Assembly (NCBI GenBank): GCA_958298945.1
Contig: OY282608.1
Span: 61,046,951-61,110,950 of the forward strand
Source of the DNA: Atherix ibis
Lineage: Eukaryota > Arthropoda > Insecta > Diptera > Athericidae
Length of the DNA: 64,000 nucleotides
Direction: 5' to 3'
The position numbers and the translations under genes were made by a program. Of the stretch, positions 12,984 through 27,169 are shown piece after piece. The first letter of the stretch is position 1; each line of letters opens with the position of its first letter. The notes beneath the pieces are model-generated. The model did not search any database and was not told the origin of the DNA. It saw only the letters and a list, made by a program, of their open reading frames with translations.

Positions 12984-14845
12984 CCAACAAACCAACAAAC
13001 CAACAAACCAACAAACCAACAAACCAAGTAACCAAAAAGCCAACAAACTAACAAACTAACAAGCCAACAAACCAACAAACCAACAAGCCAACAAACCAAA
13101 AAACCAACAAAGCAACAAGCCAACAAGCCAACAAACCAACAAACCAAGTAACCAAAAAGCCCACAAACTAACAAACCAAAAAGCCAACAAACCAACAAAC
13201 CAACAAAGCAACAAACCAAAAAACCAACAAAACAAAAAACCAACAAACCAACAAACCATCAAACGAACAAAGCAACAAGCCAACAAGCCAACAAGCCAAC
13301 AAACCAACAAACCAACAAGCCAACAAACCAACAAGCCAACAAACCAACAAACCAACAAGCCAACGAGCCAACAAACCAACAAACCAACAAACCAACAAGC
13401 CAACAAACCAACAAGCGAACAAGCCAACAAACCAACAAACCAACAAAACAACAAACCAACAAGCCAACAAACCAACAAACAAATAAACCAACAAACCAAA
13501 AAACCAACAAACCAACAAACCAACAAACCAACAAGCCAACAAGCCAACAAACCAACAAACCAACAAACCAACAAGCCAACAAACCAACAAGCCAACAAAC
13601 CATCACACGGACAAAGCAACAAACCAACCAGCCAACAAGCCAACAAACCAACAAACCAAGTAACCAAAAAGCCAACAAACTAACAAACCAACAAGCCAAC
13701 AAACCAACAAGCCAACAAGCTAACAAACCAACAAACCAACAAAGCAACAAACCAAAAAACCAACAAACCAAAAAACCAACAAACCAACAAACCATCAAAC
13801 GAACAAAGCAACAAGCCAACAAGCCAACAAACCAACAAACCAACAAGCCAACAAACCAACAAGCCAACAAACCAACAAGCCAACAAGCCAACAAGCCAAC
13901 AAACCAACGAACCAACAAACCAACAATCCAACAAACCAAAAAACCAACAAACCAACAAACCAACAAACCAACAAGCCAACAAGCCAACAAACCAACAAAC
14001 CAACAAACCAACAAGCCAACAAACCAACAAGCCAACAAACCATCACACGAACAAAGCAACAAACCAACCAGCCAACAAGCCAACAAACCAACAAACCAAG
14101 TAACCAAAAAGCCAACAAACTAATAAACCAACAAGCCAACAAACCAACAAGCCAACAAACCAACAAACCAACAAAGCAACAAACCAAAAAACCAACAAAC
14201 CAAAAAACCAACAAACCAACAAACCATCAAACGAACAAAGCAAAAAGCCAACAAGCCAACAAACCAACAAACCAACAAGCCAACAAACCAACAAGCCAAC
14301 AAACCAACAAACCAACAAGCCAACAAGCCAACAAACCAACAAACCAACAAGCCAACAAACCAACAAGCCAACAAACCAACAAGCCAACAAGCCAACAAGC
14401 CAACAAACCAACGAACCAACAAACCAACAAGCCAACAAGCCAACAAACCAACAAACCAACAAACCAACAAACCAACAAGCCAAAAAACCAACAAACAAAT
14501 AAACCAACAAACCAACAAACCAACAAACCAACAAACCAACAAACCAACAAACCAACAAACTAACAAACCAACAAGCCAATAAACCAACAAGCCAACAAAC
14601 CAACAAGCCAACAAACCAACAAACCAACAAGCCAACAAGCCAACAAACCAACAAACTAACAAGCCAACAAGCCAACAAACCAACAAACCAACAAGCCAAC
14701 AAAACAACAAACAAATAAACCAACAAACCAACAAGCCAACAAACCAACAAGCCAACAAGCCAACAAACCAACAAACCAACAAAGCAACAAACCAAAAAAC
14801 CAACAAACCAAAAAACCAACAAACCAACAAACCATCAAACGAACA
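12120..14845. repeat. Long-range duplicated block Q, copy 2
   Basis: This is the partner of 7.87-10.54 kb. The 32-bp rise in offset from 4272 to 4304 lies near 13330-13380, where this copy carries additional octamers including a CGAG variant (CCAACGAGCC). Its module A copies start at 13600 (192-bp form with CACACGGAC) and 14040 (184-bp form). Confidence 0.78.
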
Positions 14846-15119
14846 AAGCAACAAGCCAACAAGCCAACAAACCAACAAACCAACAAGCCAACAAACCAAC
14901 AAGCCAACAAACCAACAAGCCAACAAGCCAACAAGCCAACAAACCAACGAACCAACAAACCAACAAGCCAACAAACCAAAAAACCAACAAACCAACAAAC
15001 CAACAAACCAACAAGCCAACAAGCCAACAAACCAACAAACCAACAAACCAACAAGCCAACAAACCAACAAGCCAACAAACCATCACACGAACAAAGCAAC
15101 AAACCAACCAGCCAACAAG

Positions 15120-17590
15120 CCAACAAACCAACAAACCAACAAACCAACAAACCAAGTAACCAAAAAGCCAACAAACTAACAAACCAACAAGCCAACAAGC
15201 CAACAAACAAACAAGCCAACAAACCAAAAAACCAACAAAGCAACAAGCCAACAAACCAACAAACCAACAAACCAACAAGCCAACAAACCAACAAACCAAC
15301 AAGCCAACAAGCCAACAAACCAACAAACCAAGTTACCAAAAAGCCAACAAACCATCACACGCACAAAGCAACAAACCAACCAGCCAACAAGCCAACAAAC
15401 CAACAAACCAAGTAACCAAAAAGCCAACAAACTAACAAACCAAAAAGCCAAAAAACCAACAAGCCAACAAACCAACAAACCAACAAAGCAACAAACCAAA
15501 AAACCAACAAACCAAAAAACCAACAAACCAACAAACCATCAAACGAACAAAGCAACAAGCCAACAAGCCAACAAACCAACAAACCAACAAGCCAACAAAC
15601 CAACAAACCAACAAACCAACAAGCCAAAAAACCAACAAACTAACAAACCCACAAACGAACTAACCAACAAACCAACAAACAAACAAGCCAACAAACCAAT
15701 AAACCAACAAGAAAACAAACCAACAAACCAACAAACTAACAAGCCAACAAGCCAACAAACCAACAAACCAACAAGCCAACAAACCAACAAACAAATAAAC
15801 CAACAAACCAACAAGCCAACAAACCAACAAACCAACAAACCAACAAGCCAACAAACCAACAAACCAACAAACCAACAAACCAACAAGCCAACAAACCAAT
15901 TAACCAACAAACCAACAAACGAACAAACCAAAAAACCAACCAACCAACAAGCCAACAAACCAACAAACCAACAAACCAACAAGCCAACAAACCAACAAGC
16001 CAACAAACCAACAAACCAACAAACCAAGTAACCAAAAAGCCAACAAACTAACAAACCAACAAGCCAACAAGCTAACAAACCAACAAGCCAACAAGCCAAC
16101 AAACCAACAAACCAACAAACCAACAAACCAACAAGCCAACAAACCAACAAACCAAAAAACCAAGAAACCAACAAGCCAACAAGCCAACAAACCAACAAAC
16201 TAACAAACCAACAAACGAACTAACCAACAAACCAACAAACCAACAAGCCAACAAACCAATAAACCAACAAGCCAACAAACCAACAAACCAACAAGCCAAC
16301 AAACCAACAAACCAACAAACCAACAAGCCAACAAACCAACAAGCCAACAAACCAACAAGCCAACAAACCAACAAACCAACAAAGCAACAAGCCAACAAAC
16401 AAACAAGCCAACAAACCAACAAACCAACAAACTAAGTAACCAAGAAGCCAACAATCCAACAAACCAACGAACCAACAAACCAACAAACCAACAAACCAAC
16501 AAACCAACAAAGCAACAAGCCAACAAACCAACAAGCCAACAAACCAACAAACCAACAAACTAAGTAACCAACAAGCCAACAAGCCAACAAACCAACAAGC
16601 CAACAAACCAACAAACCAACAAACCAAGTAACCAAAAAGCCAACAAACTAACAAACCAACAAGCCAACAAGCCACCAAACCAACAAACCAACAAACCAAC
16701 AAGCCAACAAGCCAACAAACCAACAAACCAACAAACCAACAAACCAACAAACTAAGTAACCAACAAGCCAACAAACCAACAAACCAACAAGCCAACAAGC
16801 CAACAAACCAACAAACCAACAAGCCAACAAGCCAACAAACCAACAAACCAACAAGCCAACAAACCAACAAACCAACAAACCAACAAACCAACAAACCAAC
16901 AATCCAACAAACCAACAAACCAACAAACCAACAAACCAACAAACCAACAAACCAACAAACCAAGTAACCAAAAAGCCAACAAACTAACAAACCAACAAGC
17001 CAACAAGCCAACAAACCAACAAGCCAACAAACCAAAAAACCAACAAAGCAACAAGCCAACAAACCAACAAACCAACAAACCAACAAACCAACAAGCCAAC
17101 AAACCAACAAACCAACAAGCCAACAAACCAACAAGCCAACAAGCCAACAAACCAACAAACCAACAAACCAAGTTACCGAAAAGCCAACAAACTAACAAAC
17201 CAACAAGGCAACAAGCCAACAAACCAACAAACCAACAAACCAATAAGCAAACAAACCAACAAACAAATAAACCAACAAACCCACAAACCAACAAACCAAC
17301 AAACCAACAAACCAAAAAACCAAAAAACCAACAAACCAACAAGCCCACAAGCCAACAAACCAACAAACCAACAAGCCAACAAACCAACAAACCAACAAAC
17401 CAACAAGCCAACAAACCAACAAACCAACAAACCAACAAGCCAACAAACCAACAAACCAAAAAAGCAACAACCCAACAAACCAACAAACCAACAAACCAAC
17501 AAACCAACAAACCAACAAACCAAGTAACCAAAAAGCCAACAAACTAACAAACTAACAAGCCAACAAACCAACAAACCAACAAGCCAACAA
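15120..17590. repeat. Long-range duplicated block P, copy 2
   Basis: This is the partner of 6.36-8.82 kb, lying immediately after block Q copy 2. It keeps the diagnostic CACACGCAC module A opening (15352), module B (15660-15899) and CCAAGTTACCG (17172). The order P then Q on the left and Q then P here shows that blocks have been recombined rather than copied as one unit. Confidence 0.85.
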
Positions 17591-17935
17591 ACCAACAAAC
17601 CAACAAGCGAACAAGCCAACAAACCAACAAACCAACAAACCAACAAACCAACAAGCCAACAAACCAACAAACAAATAAACCAACAAACCAAAAAACCAAC
17701 AAACCAACAAGCCAACAAGCCAACAAACCAACAAACCAACAAACCAACAAGCCAACAAACCAACAAGCCAACAAACCAACAAGCCAACAAACCATCACAC
17801 GAACAAAGCAACAAACCAACCAGCCAACAAGCCAACAAACCAACAAACCAAGTAACCAAAAAGCCAACAAACTAACAAACCAACAAGCCAACAAACCAAC
17901 AAGCCAACAAACCAACAAACCAACAAAGCAACAAA

Positions 17936-17942
17936 CCAAAAA
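17936..17942. other. 1-bp register deletion (CCAAAAA)
   Basis: A CCAAAAAA octamer has lost one A inside module A, so the module that starts at 17792 measures 183 bp instead of 184. The phase moves from 0 to 7 modulo 8 until a compensating 1-bp gain at 20831-20839. Confidence 0.85.
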
Positions 17943-19400
17943 CCAACAAACCAAAAAACCAACAAACCAACAAACCATCAAACGAACAAAGCAAAAAGCC
18001 AACAAGCCAACAAACCAACAAACCAACAAGCCAACAAACCAACAAGCCAACAAACCAACAAACCAACAAGCCAACAAGCCAACAAACCAACAAACCAACA
18101 AGCCAACAAACCAACAAGCCAACAAACCAACAAGCCAACAAGCCAACAAGCCAACAAACCAACGAACCAACAAACCAACAAGCCAACAAGCCAACAAACC
18201 AACAAACCAACAAACCAACAAACCAACAAGCCAAAAAACCAACAAACAAATAAACCAACAAACCAACAAACCAACAAACCAACAAACCAACAAACCAACA
18301 AACCAACAAACTAACAAACCAACAAGCCAATAAACCAACAAGCCAACAAACCAACAAGCCAACAAACCAACAAACCAACAAGCCAACAAGCCAACAAACC
18401 AACAAACTAACAAGCCAACAAGCCAACAAACCAACAAACCAACAAGCCAACAAAACAACAAACAAATAAACCAACAAACCAACAAGCCAACAAACCAACA
18501 AGCCAACAAGCCAACAAACCAACAAACCAACAAAGCAACAAACCAAAAAACCAACAAACCAAAAAACCAACAAACCAACAAACCATCAAACGAACAAAGC
18601 AACAAGCCAACAAGCCAACAAACCAACAAACCAACAAGCCAACAAACCAACAAGCCAACAAACCAACAAGCCAACAAGCCAACAAGCCAACAAACCAACG
18701 AACCAACAAACCAACAAGCCAACAAACCAAAAAACCAACAAACCAACAAACCAACAAACCAACAAGCCAACAAGCCAACAAACCAACAAACCAACAAACC
18801 AACAAGCCAACAAACCAACAAGCCAACAAACCATCACACGAACAAAGCAACAAACCAACCAGCCAACAAGCCAACAAACCAACAAACCAAGTAACCAAAA
18901 AGCCAACAAACTAACAAACCAACAAGCCAACAAACCAACTAGCCAACAAACCAACAAACCAACAAAGCAACAAACCAAAAAACCAACAAACCAACAAACC
19001 ATCAAACGAACAAAGCAAAAAGCCAACAAGCCAACAAACCAACAAGCCAACAAACCAACAAACCAACAAGCCAACAAGCCAACAAACCAACAAACAAACA
19101 AACCAACAAGCCAACAAACCAACAAACCAACAAGCCAACAAACCAACAAACCAACAAACCAACAAACCAACAAGCCAAAAAACCAACAAACAAATAAACC
19201 AACAAACCAACAAACCAACAAACCAACAAACCAAAAAACCAACAAACCAACAAACCATCAAACGAACAAAGCAACAAGCCAACAAGCCAACAAACCAACA
19301 AACCAACAAGCCAACAAACCAACAAGCCAACAAACCAACAAGCCAACAAGCCAACAAGCCAACAAACCAACGAACCAACAAACCAACAAGCCAACAAACC

Positions 19401-19410
19401 AAAAAAAAAA
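19401..19410. repeat. A10 tract
   Basis: Ten A residues follow CC, replacing the usual CCAAAAAACC. Spacing to the next CC remains 16 bp, so the run arises from C-to-A changes at unit positions rather than from inserted bases. Confidence 0.9.
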
Positions 19411-20830
19411 CAAACCAACAAACCAACAAACCAACAAGCCAACAAGCCAACAAACCAACAAACCAACAAACCAACAAGCCAACAAACCAACAAGCCAACA
19501 AACCATCACACGAACAAAGCAACAAACCAACCAGCCAACAAGCCAACAAACCAACAAACCAAGTAACCAAAAAGCCAACAAACTAACAAACCAACAAGCC
19601 AACAAACCAACTAGCCAACAAACCAACAAACCAACAAAGCAACAAACCAAAAAACCAACAAACCAAAAAACCAACAAACCAACAAACCATCAAACGAACA
19701 AAGCAAAAAGCCAACAAGCCAACAAACCAACAAGCCAACAAACCAACAAACCAACAAGCCAACAAGCCAACAAACCAACAAACAAACAAACCAACAAGCC
19801 AACAAACCAACAAACCAACAAGCCAACAAACCAACAAACCAACAAACCAACAAACCAACAAGCCAAAAAACCAACAAACAAATAAACCAACAAACCAACA
19901 AACCAACAAACCAACAAACCGACAAACCAACAAACCAACAAACTAACAAACCAACAAGCCAACAAACCAACAAGCCAACAAACCAACAAGCCAACAAACC
20001 AACAAACCAACAAGCCAACAAGCCAACAAACCAACAAACTAACAAGCCAACAAGCCAACAAACCAACAAACCAACAAGCCAACAAAACAACAAACAAATA
20101 AACCAACAAACCAACAAGCCAACAAACCAACAAACCAACAAACCATCAAGCCAACAAACCAACAAACCAACAAACCAACAAACCAACAAGCCAACAAACC
20201 AATTAACCAACAAACCAACAAACGAACAAACCAAAAAACCAACAAGCCAACAAACCAACAAACCAACAAACCAACAAGCCAACAAACCAACAAGCCAACA
20301 AACCAACAAACCAAGTAACCAAAAAGCCAACGAACTAACAAACCAACAAGCCAACAAGCCAACAAACCAACAAGCCAACAAGCCAACAAACCAAAAAACC
20401 AACAAACCAACAAACCAACAAACCAACAAGCCATCAAACCAACAAACCAAAAAACCAACAAACCAACAAGCCAACAAGCCAACAAACCAACAAACTAACA
20501 AACCAACAAACGAACTAACCAACAAACCAACAAACCAACAAGCCAACAAACCAATAAACCAACAAGCCAACAAACCAACAAACCAACAAGCCAACAAACC
20601 AACAAACCAACAAACCAACAAACCAACAAGCCAACAAACCAACAAGCCAACAAACCAACAAGCCAACAAACCAACAAACCAACAAAGCAACAACCCAACA
20701 AACCAACAAACCAACAAACCAACAAACCAACAAACCAAGTAACCAAAAAGCCAACAAACTAACAAACCAACAAGCCAACAAGCCAACAAACAAACAAGCC
20801 AACAAACCAAAAAACCAACAAAGCAACAAG

Positions 20831-20839
20831 CCAACAAAA
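20831..20839. other. 1-bp register insertion (CCAACAAAA)
   Basis: One extra A restores the phase from 7 to 0 modulo 8, ending the out-of-phase segment begun at 17936. Confidence 0.85.
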
Positions 20840-20909
20840 CCAACAAACCAACAAACCAACAAGCCAACAAACCAACAAACTAACAAGCCAACAAGCCAAC
20901 AAACCAACA

Positions 20910-22413
20910 AACCAAGTTACCAAAAAGCCAACAAACCATCACACGAAAAAAGCAACAAACCAACCAGCCAACAAGCCAACAAACCAACAAACCAAGTAAC
21001 CAAAAAGCCAACAAACTAACAAACCAAAAAGCCAACAAAACAACAAGCCAACAAACCAACAAACCAACAAAGCAACAAACCAAAAAACCAACAAACCAAA
21101 AAACCAACAAACCAACAAACCATCAAACGAACAAAGCAACAAGCCAACAAGCCAACAAACCAACAAACCAACAAGCCAACAAACCAACAAACCAACAAAC
21201 CAACAAGCCAAAAAACCAACAAACTAACAAACCAAAAAACGAACTAACCAACAAACCAACAAACCAACAAGCCAACAAACCAATAAACCAACAAGCCAAC
21301 AAACCAACAAACCAACAAACCAACAAGCCAACAAACCAATAAACCAACAAGCCAACAAACCAACAAACCAACAAGCCAACAAACCAACAAACCAACAAAC
21401 CAACAAGCCAACAAACCAACAAGCCAACAAACCAACAAGCCAACAAACCAACAAACCAACAAAGCAACAACCCAACAAACCAACAAACCAACAAACCAAC
21501 AAACCAACAAACCAACAAACCAAGTAACCAAAAAGCCAACAAACTAACAAACCAACAAGCCAACAAGCCAACAAACCAACAAGCCAACAAACCAAAAAAC
21601 CAACAAAGCAACAAGCCAACAAACCAACAAACCAACAAACCAACAAGCCAACAAACCAACAAACCAAGTTACCAAAAAGCCAACAAACCATCACACGAAA
21701 AAAGCAACAAACCAACCAGCCAACAAGCCAACAAACCAACAAACCAAGTAACCAAAAAGCCAACAAACTAACAAACCAAAAAGCCAACAAAACAAAAAGC
21801 CAACAAACCAACAAACCAACAAAGCAACAAACCAAAAAACCAACAAACCAAAAAACCAACAAACCAACAAACCATCAAACGAACAAAGCAACAAGCCAAC
21901 AAGCCAACAAACCAACAAACCAACAAGCCAACAAACCAACAAACCAACAAACCAACAAGCCAAAAAACCAACAAACTAACAAACCAAAAAACGAACTAAC
22001 CAACAAACCAACAAACCAACAAGCCAACAAACCAATAAACCAACAAGCCAACAAACCAACAAACCAACAAACCAACAAGCCAACAAACCAATAAACCAAC
22101 AAGCCAACAAACCAACAAACCAACAAGCCAACAAACCAACAAACCAACAAACCAACAAGCCAACAAACCAACAAGCCAACAAACCAACAAGCCAACAAAC
22201 CAACAAACCAACAAAGCAACAACCCAACAAACCAACAAACCAACAAACCAACAAACCAACAAACCAAGTAACCAAAAAGCCAACAAACTAACAAACCAAC
22301 AAGCCAACAAGCCAACAAACCAACAAGCCAACAAACCAAAAAACCAACAAAGCAACAAGCCAACAAACCAACAAACCAACAAACCAACAAGCCAACAAAC
22401 CAACAAACCAACA
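20910..22413. repeat. Tandem duplication of a 752-bp unit (two copies)
   Basis: Copy 1 is about 20910-21661 and copy 2 about 21662-22413. CCAAGTTACC at 20912 and 21664, module A openings at 20936 and 21688, closings at 21120 and 21872, and CGAACTAACC all repeat at 752 bp (94 octamers). Both copies share a private marker, CACACGAAAAAAGC instead of CACACGAACAAAGC, and an AAACGAACTAACC preceded by CCAAA, which shows common descent. Confidence 0.9.
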
Positions 22414-22441
22414 AGCCAACAAGCCAACAAACCAACAAACC

Positions 22442-24130
22442 AAGTAACCAAAAAGCCAACAAACTAACAAACCAAAAAGCCAACAAACCAACAAGCCAAC
22501 AAACCAACAAACCAACAAAGCAACAAACCAAAAAACCAACAAACCAAAAAACCAACAAACCAACAAACCATCAAACGAACAAAGCAACAAGCCAACAAGC
22601 CAACAAACCAACAAACCAACTAGCCAACAAACCAACAAGCCAACAAACCAACAAACCAACAAGCCAACAAGCCAACAAACCAACAAACCAACAAACCAAC
22701 AAGCCAATAAACCAACAAACCAACAAGCCAAAAAACCAACAAACCAACAAACCAACAAACCAACAAGCCAAAAAACCAACAAACAAATAAACCAAGAAAC
22801 CAACAAACCAACAAACCAACAAACCAACAAACCAACAAACTAACAAACCAACAAGCCAACAAACCAACAAACCAACAAGCCAACAAACCAGCAAGCCAAC
22901 AAACCAACAAGCCAACAAGCCAACAAACCAACAAACCAACAAGCCAACAAACCAACAAACCAACAAACCAACAAGCCAACAAACCAACAAGCCAACAAAC
23001 CCACAAGCCAACAAACCAACAAACCAACAAAGCAACAACCCAACAAACCAACAAACCAACAAACCAACAAACCAACAAACCAAGTAACCAAAAAGCCAAC
23101 AAACTTACAAACCAACAAGCCAACAAACCAACAAACCAACAAGCCAACAAACCAAAAACCAACAAAGCAACAAGCCAACAAACGCACAAACCAACAAACC
23201 AACAAGCCAACAAACCAACAAACCAACAAGCCAACAAGCCAACAAACCAACAAACCAACAAACCAACAAGCCAACAAACCAACAAACCAACAAGCCAACA
23301 AGCCAACAAACCAACAAACCAAGTAACCAAAAAGCCAACAAACTAACAAACCAAAAAGCCAACAAACCAACAAGCCAACAAACCAACAAACCAACAAAGC
23401 AACAAACCAAAAAACCAACAAACCAAAAAACCAACAAACCAACAAACCATCAAACGAACAAAGCAACAAGCCAACAAGCCAACAAACCAACAAACCAACT
23501 AGCCAACAAACCAACAAGCCAACAAACCAACAAACCAACAAGCCAACAAGCCAACAAACCAACAAACCAACAAACCAACAAGCCAATAAACCAACAAACC
23601 AACAAGCCAAAAAACCAACAAACCAACAAACCAACAAACCAACAAGCCAAAAAACCAACAAACAAATAAACCAAGAAACCAACAAACCAACAAACCAACA
23701 AACCAACAAACCAACAAACTAACAAACCAACAAGCCAACAAACCAACAAACCAACAAGCCAACAAACCAGCAAGCCAACAAACCAACAAGCCAACAAGCC
23801 AACAAACCAACAAACCAACAAGCCAACAAACCAACAAACCAACAAACCAACAAGCCAACAAACCAACAAGCCAACAAACCCACAAGCCAACAAACCAACA
23901 AACCAACAAAGCAACAACCCAACAAACCAACAAACCAACAAACCAACAAACCAACAAACCAAGTAACCAAAAAGCCAACAAACTTACAAACCAACAAGCC
24001 AACAAACCAACAAACCAACAAGCCAACAAACCAAAAACCAACAAAGCAACAAGCCAACAAACGCACAAACCAACAAACCAACAAGCCAACAAACCAACAA
24101 ACCAACAAGCCAACAAGCCAACAAACCAAC
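22442..24130. repeat. Tandem duplication of an 879-bp unit (two copies)
   Basis: Copy 1 starts near 22442 and copy 2 near 23321. CCAAGTAACC, the CCAACTAGCC variant (22616 and 23495), CAAATAAACCAAGAAACC, CAAACTTACAAACC and CACAAGCC-type variants repeat at 879 bp. The offset is 8 x 110 minus 1 because a 1-bp deletion (CCAAAAACC at 23152) lies in the copied unit and is present again at 24031. The 1-bp loss therefore predates the duplication. The copies diverge near 24130, where copy 2 joins CCAAGTTACC. Confidence 0.88.
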
Positions 24131-24149
24131 AAACCAACAAACCAAGTTA

Positions 24150-25310
24150 CCAAAAAGCCAACAAACCATCACACGAACAAAGCAACAAACCAACCAGCCA
24201 ACAAGCCAACAAACCAACAAAACAAGTAACCAAAAAGCCAACAAACTAACAAACCAAAAAGCCAACAAACCAACAAGCCAACAAACCAACAAACCAACAA
24301 GCAACAAACCAAAAAACCAACAAACCAAAAAACCAACAAACCAACAAACCATCAAACGAACAAAGCAACAAGCCAACAAGCCAACAAACCAACAAACCAA
24401 CAAGCCAACAAACCAACAAGCCAACAAACCAACAAACCAACAAGCCAACAAGCCAACAAACCAACAAATCAACAAACCAACAAGCCAACAAGCCAACAAA
24501 CCAACAAACCAACAAGCCAACAAACCAACAAACCAACAAACCAACAAACCAACAAGCCAACAAACCAACTAACAAATAAACCAACAAACCAAAAAACCAA
24601 CAAACCAACAAACCAACAAACCAACAAGCCAACAAGCCAACAAACCAACAAACCAACAAACCAACAAGCCAACAAACCAACAAACCAACAAGCCAACAAA
24701 CCAACTAACAAATAAACCAACAAACCAAAAAACGAACAAACCAACAAACCAACAAACCAACAAGCCAACAAGCCAACAAGCCAACAAACCAACAAACCAA
24801 CAAACCAACAAACCAACAAGCCAACAAACCATCACACGAACAAAGCAACAAACCAACCAGCCAACAAGCCAACAAACCAACAAAACAAGTAACCAAAAAG
24901 CCAACAAACTAACAAACCAAAAAGCCAACAAACCAACAAGCCAACAAACCAACAAACCAACAAGCAACAAACCAAAAAACCAACAAACCAAAAAACCAAC
25001 AAACCAACAAACCATCAAACGAACAAAGCAACAAGCCAACAAGCCAACAAACCAACAAACCAACAAGCCAACAAACCAACAAGCCAACAAACCAACAAAC
25101 CAACAAGCCAACAAGCCAACAAACCAACAAATCAACAAACCAACAAGCCAACAAGCCAACAAACCAACAAACCAACAAGCCAACAAACCAACAAACCAAC
25201 AAACCAACAAACCAACAAGCCAACAAACCAACTAACAAATAAACCAACAAACCAAAAAACCAACAAACCAACAAACCAACAAACCAACAAGCCAACAAGC
25301 CAACAAACCA
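24150..25310. repeat. Tandem duplication of a 663-bp unit (two copies)
   Basis: Module A openings at 24166 and 24829, the deleted form CCAACAAGCAAC at 24294 and 24957, ATCAACAAACC variants and CCAACTAACAAATAAACC markers all repeat at 663 bp (8 x 83 minus 1). As in the 879-bp unit, the inherited 1-bp deletion explains the off-by-one offset. A private difference is AAAACGAACAAACC in copy 1 near 24731. Confidence 0.85.
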
Positions 25311-25667
25311 ACAAACCAACAAACCAACAAGCCAACAAACCAACAAGCCAACAAACCATCACACGAACAAAGCAACAAACCAACCAGCCAACAAGCCAAC
25401 AAACCAACAAACCAAGTAACCAAAAAGCCAACAAACTAACAAACCAACAAGCCAACAAACCAACAAGCCAACAAGCCAACAAACCAACAAACCAACAAAG
25501 CAACAAACCAACAAACCAACAAGCCAACAAGCCAACAAACCAACAAACCAACAAACCAACAAGCCAACAAACCAAAAAACCAACAAACCAACAAACCAAC
25601 AAGCCAACAAGCCAACTAACCAACAAACCAACAAACCAACAAGCCAACAAACCAACAAGCCAACAAA

Positions 25668-26115
25668 CCATCACACGAACAAAGCAACAAACCAACCAGC
25701 CAACAAGCCAACAAACCAACAAACCAAGTAACCAAAAAGCCAACAAACTAACAAATCAACAAGCCAACAAACCAACAAGCCAACCAACCAACAAACCAAC
25801 AAAGCAACAAACCAAAAAACCAACAAACCAAAAAACCAACAAACCAAGAAACCATCAAACGAACAAAGCAAAAAGCCAACAAGCCAACAAACCAACAAAC
25901 CAACAAGCCAACAAACCAACAAGCCAACAAACCAACAAACCAACAAGCCAACAAGCCAACAAACCAACAAACAAACAAACCAACAAGCCAACAAACCAAC
26001 AAACCAACAAGCCAACAAACCAACAAACCAACAAACCAACAAACCAACAAGCCAAAAAACCAACACACAAATAAACCAACAAACCAACAAACCAACAAAC
26101 CAACAAACCAACAAA
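25668..26115. repeat. Module A block, sub-type with GCAAAAAGCC and CACACAAATAAACC, copy 1
   Basis: A 184-bp module A (25668, closing at 25852) is followed by GCAAAAAGCC and, about 200 bp later, CACACAAATAAACC in place of CAAACAAATAAACC. The same arrangement recurs at 38755, 43739, 47028 and 56283, the last at an offset of 30615 bp. This sub-type therefore occurs in five places spread over 30 kb. Confidence 0.8.
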
Positions 26116-27169
26116 CCAACAAACTAACAAACCAACAAGCCAACAAACCAACAAGCCAACAAACCAACAAGTCAACAAACCAACAAACCAACAAACCAAC
26201 AAGCCAACAAACCAACAAGCCAACAAACCAACAAACCAACAAGCCAACAAGCCAACAAACCAACAAACTAACAAGCCAACAAGCCAACAAACCAACAAAC
26301 CAACAAGCCAACAAAACAACAAACAAATAAACCAACAAACCAACAAGCCAACAAACCAACAAACCAACAAACCAACAAGCCAACAAACCAACAAACCAAC
26401 AAACCAACAAACCAACAAGCCAACAAACCAATTAACCAACAAACCAACAAACGAACAAACAAAAAAACCAACAAAGCAACAACCCAACAAACCAACAAAC
26501 CAACAAACCAACAAACCAACAAACCAACAAACCAAGTAACCAAAAAGCCAACAAACTAACAAACCAACAAGCCAACAAGCCAACAAACAAACAAGCCAAC
26601 AAACCAAAAAACCAACAAAGCAACAAGCCAACAAACCAACAAACCAACAAACCAACAAGCCAACAAACCAACAAACGAACAAGCCAACAAGCCAACAAAC
26701 CAACAAACCAAGTTACCAAAAAGCCAACAAACCATCACACGAACAAAGCAACAAACCAACCAGCCAACAAGCCAACAAACCAACAAACCAAGTAACCAAA
26801 AAGCCAACAAACTAACAAACCAAAAAGCCAAAAAACCAACAAGCCAACAAACCAACAAGCCAACAAACCAACAAACCAACAAACCAACAAGCCAACAAAC
26901 CAACAAACCAACAAACCAACAAACCAACAAGCCAACAAACCAATTAACCAACAAACCAACAAGCCAACAAACCAATTAACCAACAAACCAACAAACGAAC
27001 AAACAAAAAAACCAACAAACCAACAAGCCAACAAACCAACAAACCAACAAACCAACAAGCCAACAAACCAACAAGCCAACAAACCAACAAACCAACAAGC
27101 CAACAAGCCAACAAACCAACAAGCCAACAAGCCAACAAACCAACAAACCAACAAACCAACAAACCAACA

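Noticed and set aside
17936..20839. Out-of-phase segment as a separate inserted sequence
   Set aside because: It is bounded by a simple 1-bp loss and a 1-bp gain, and the interior has the same modules as elsewhere, so it is ordinary array in a shifted phase.
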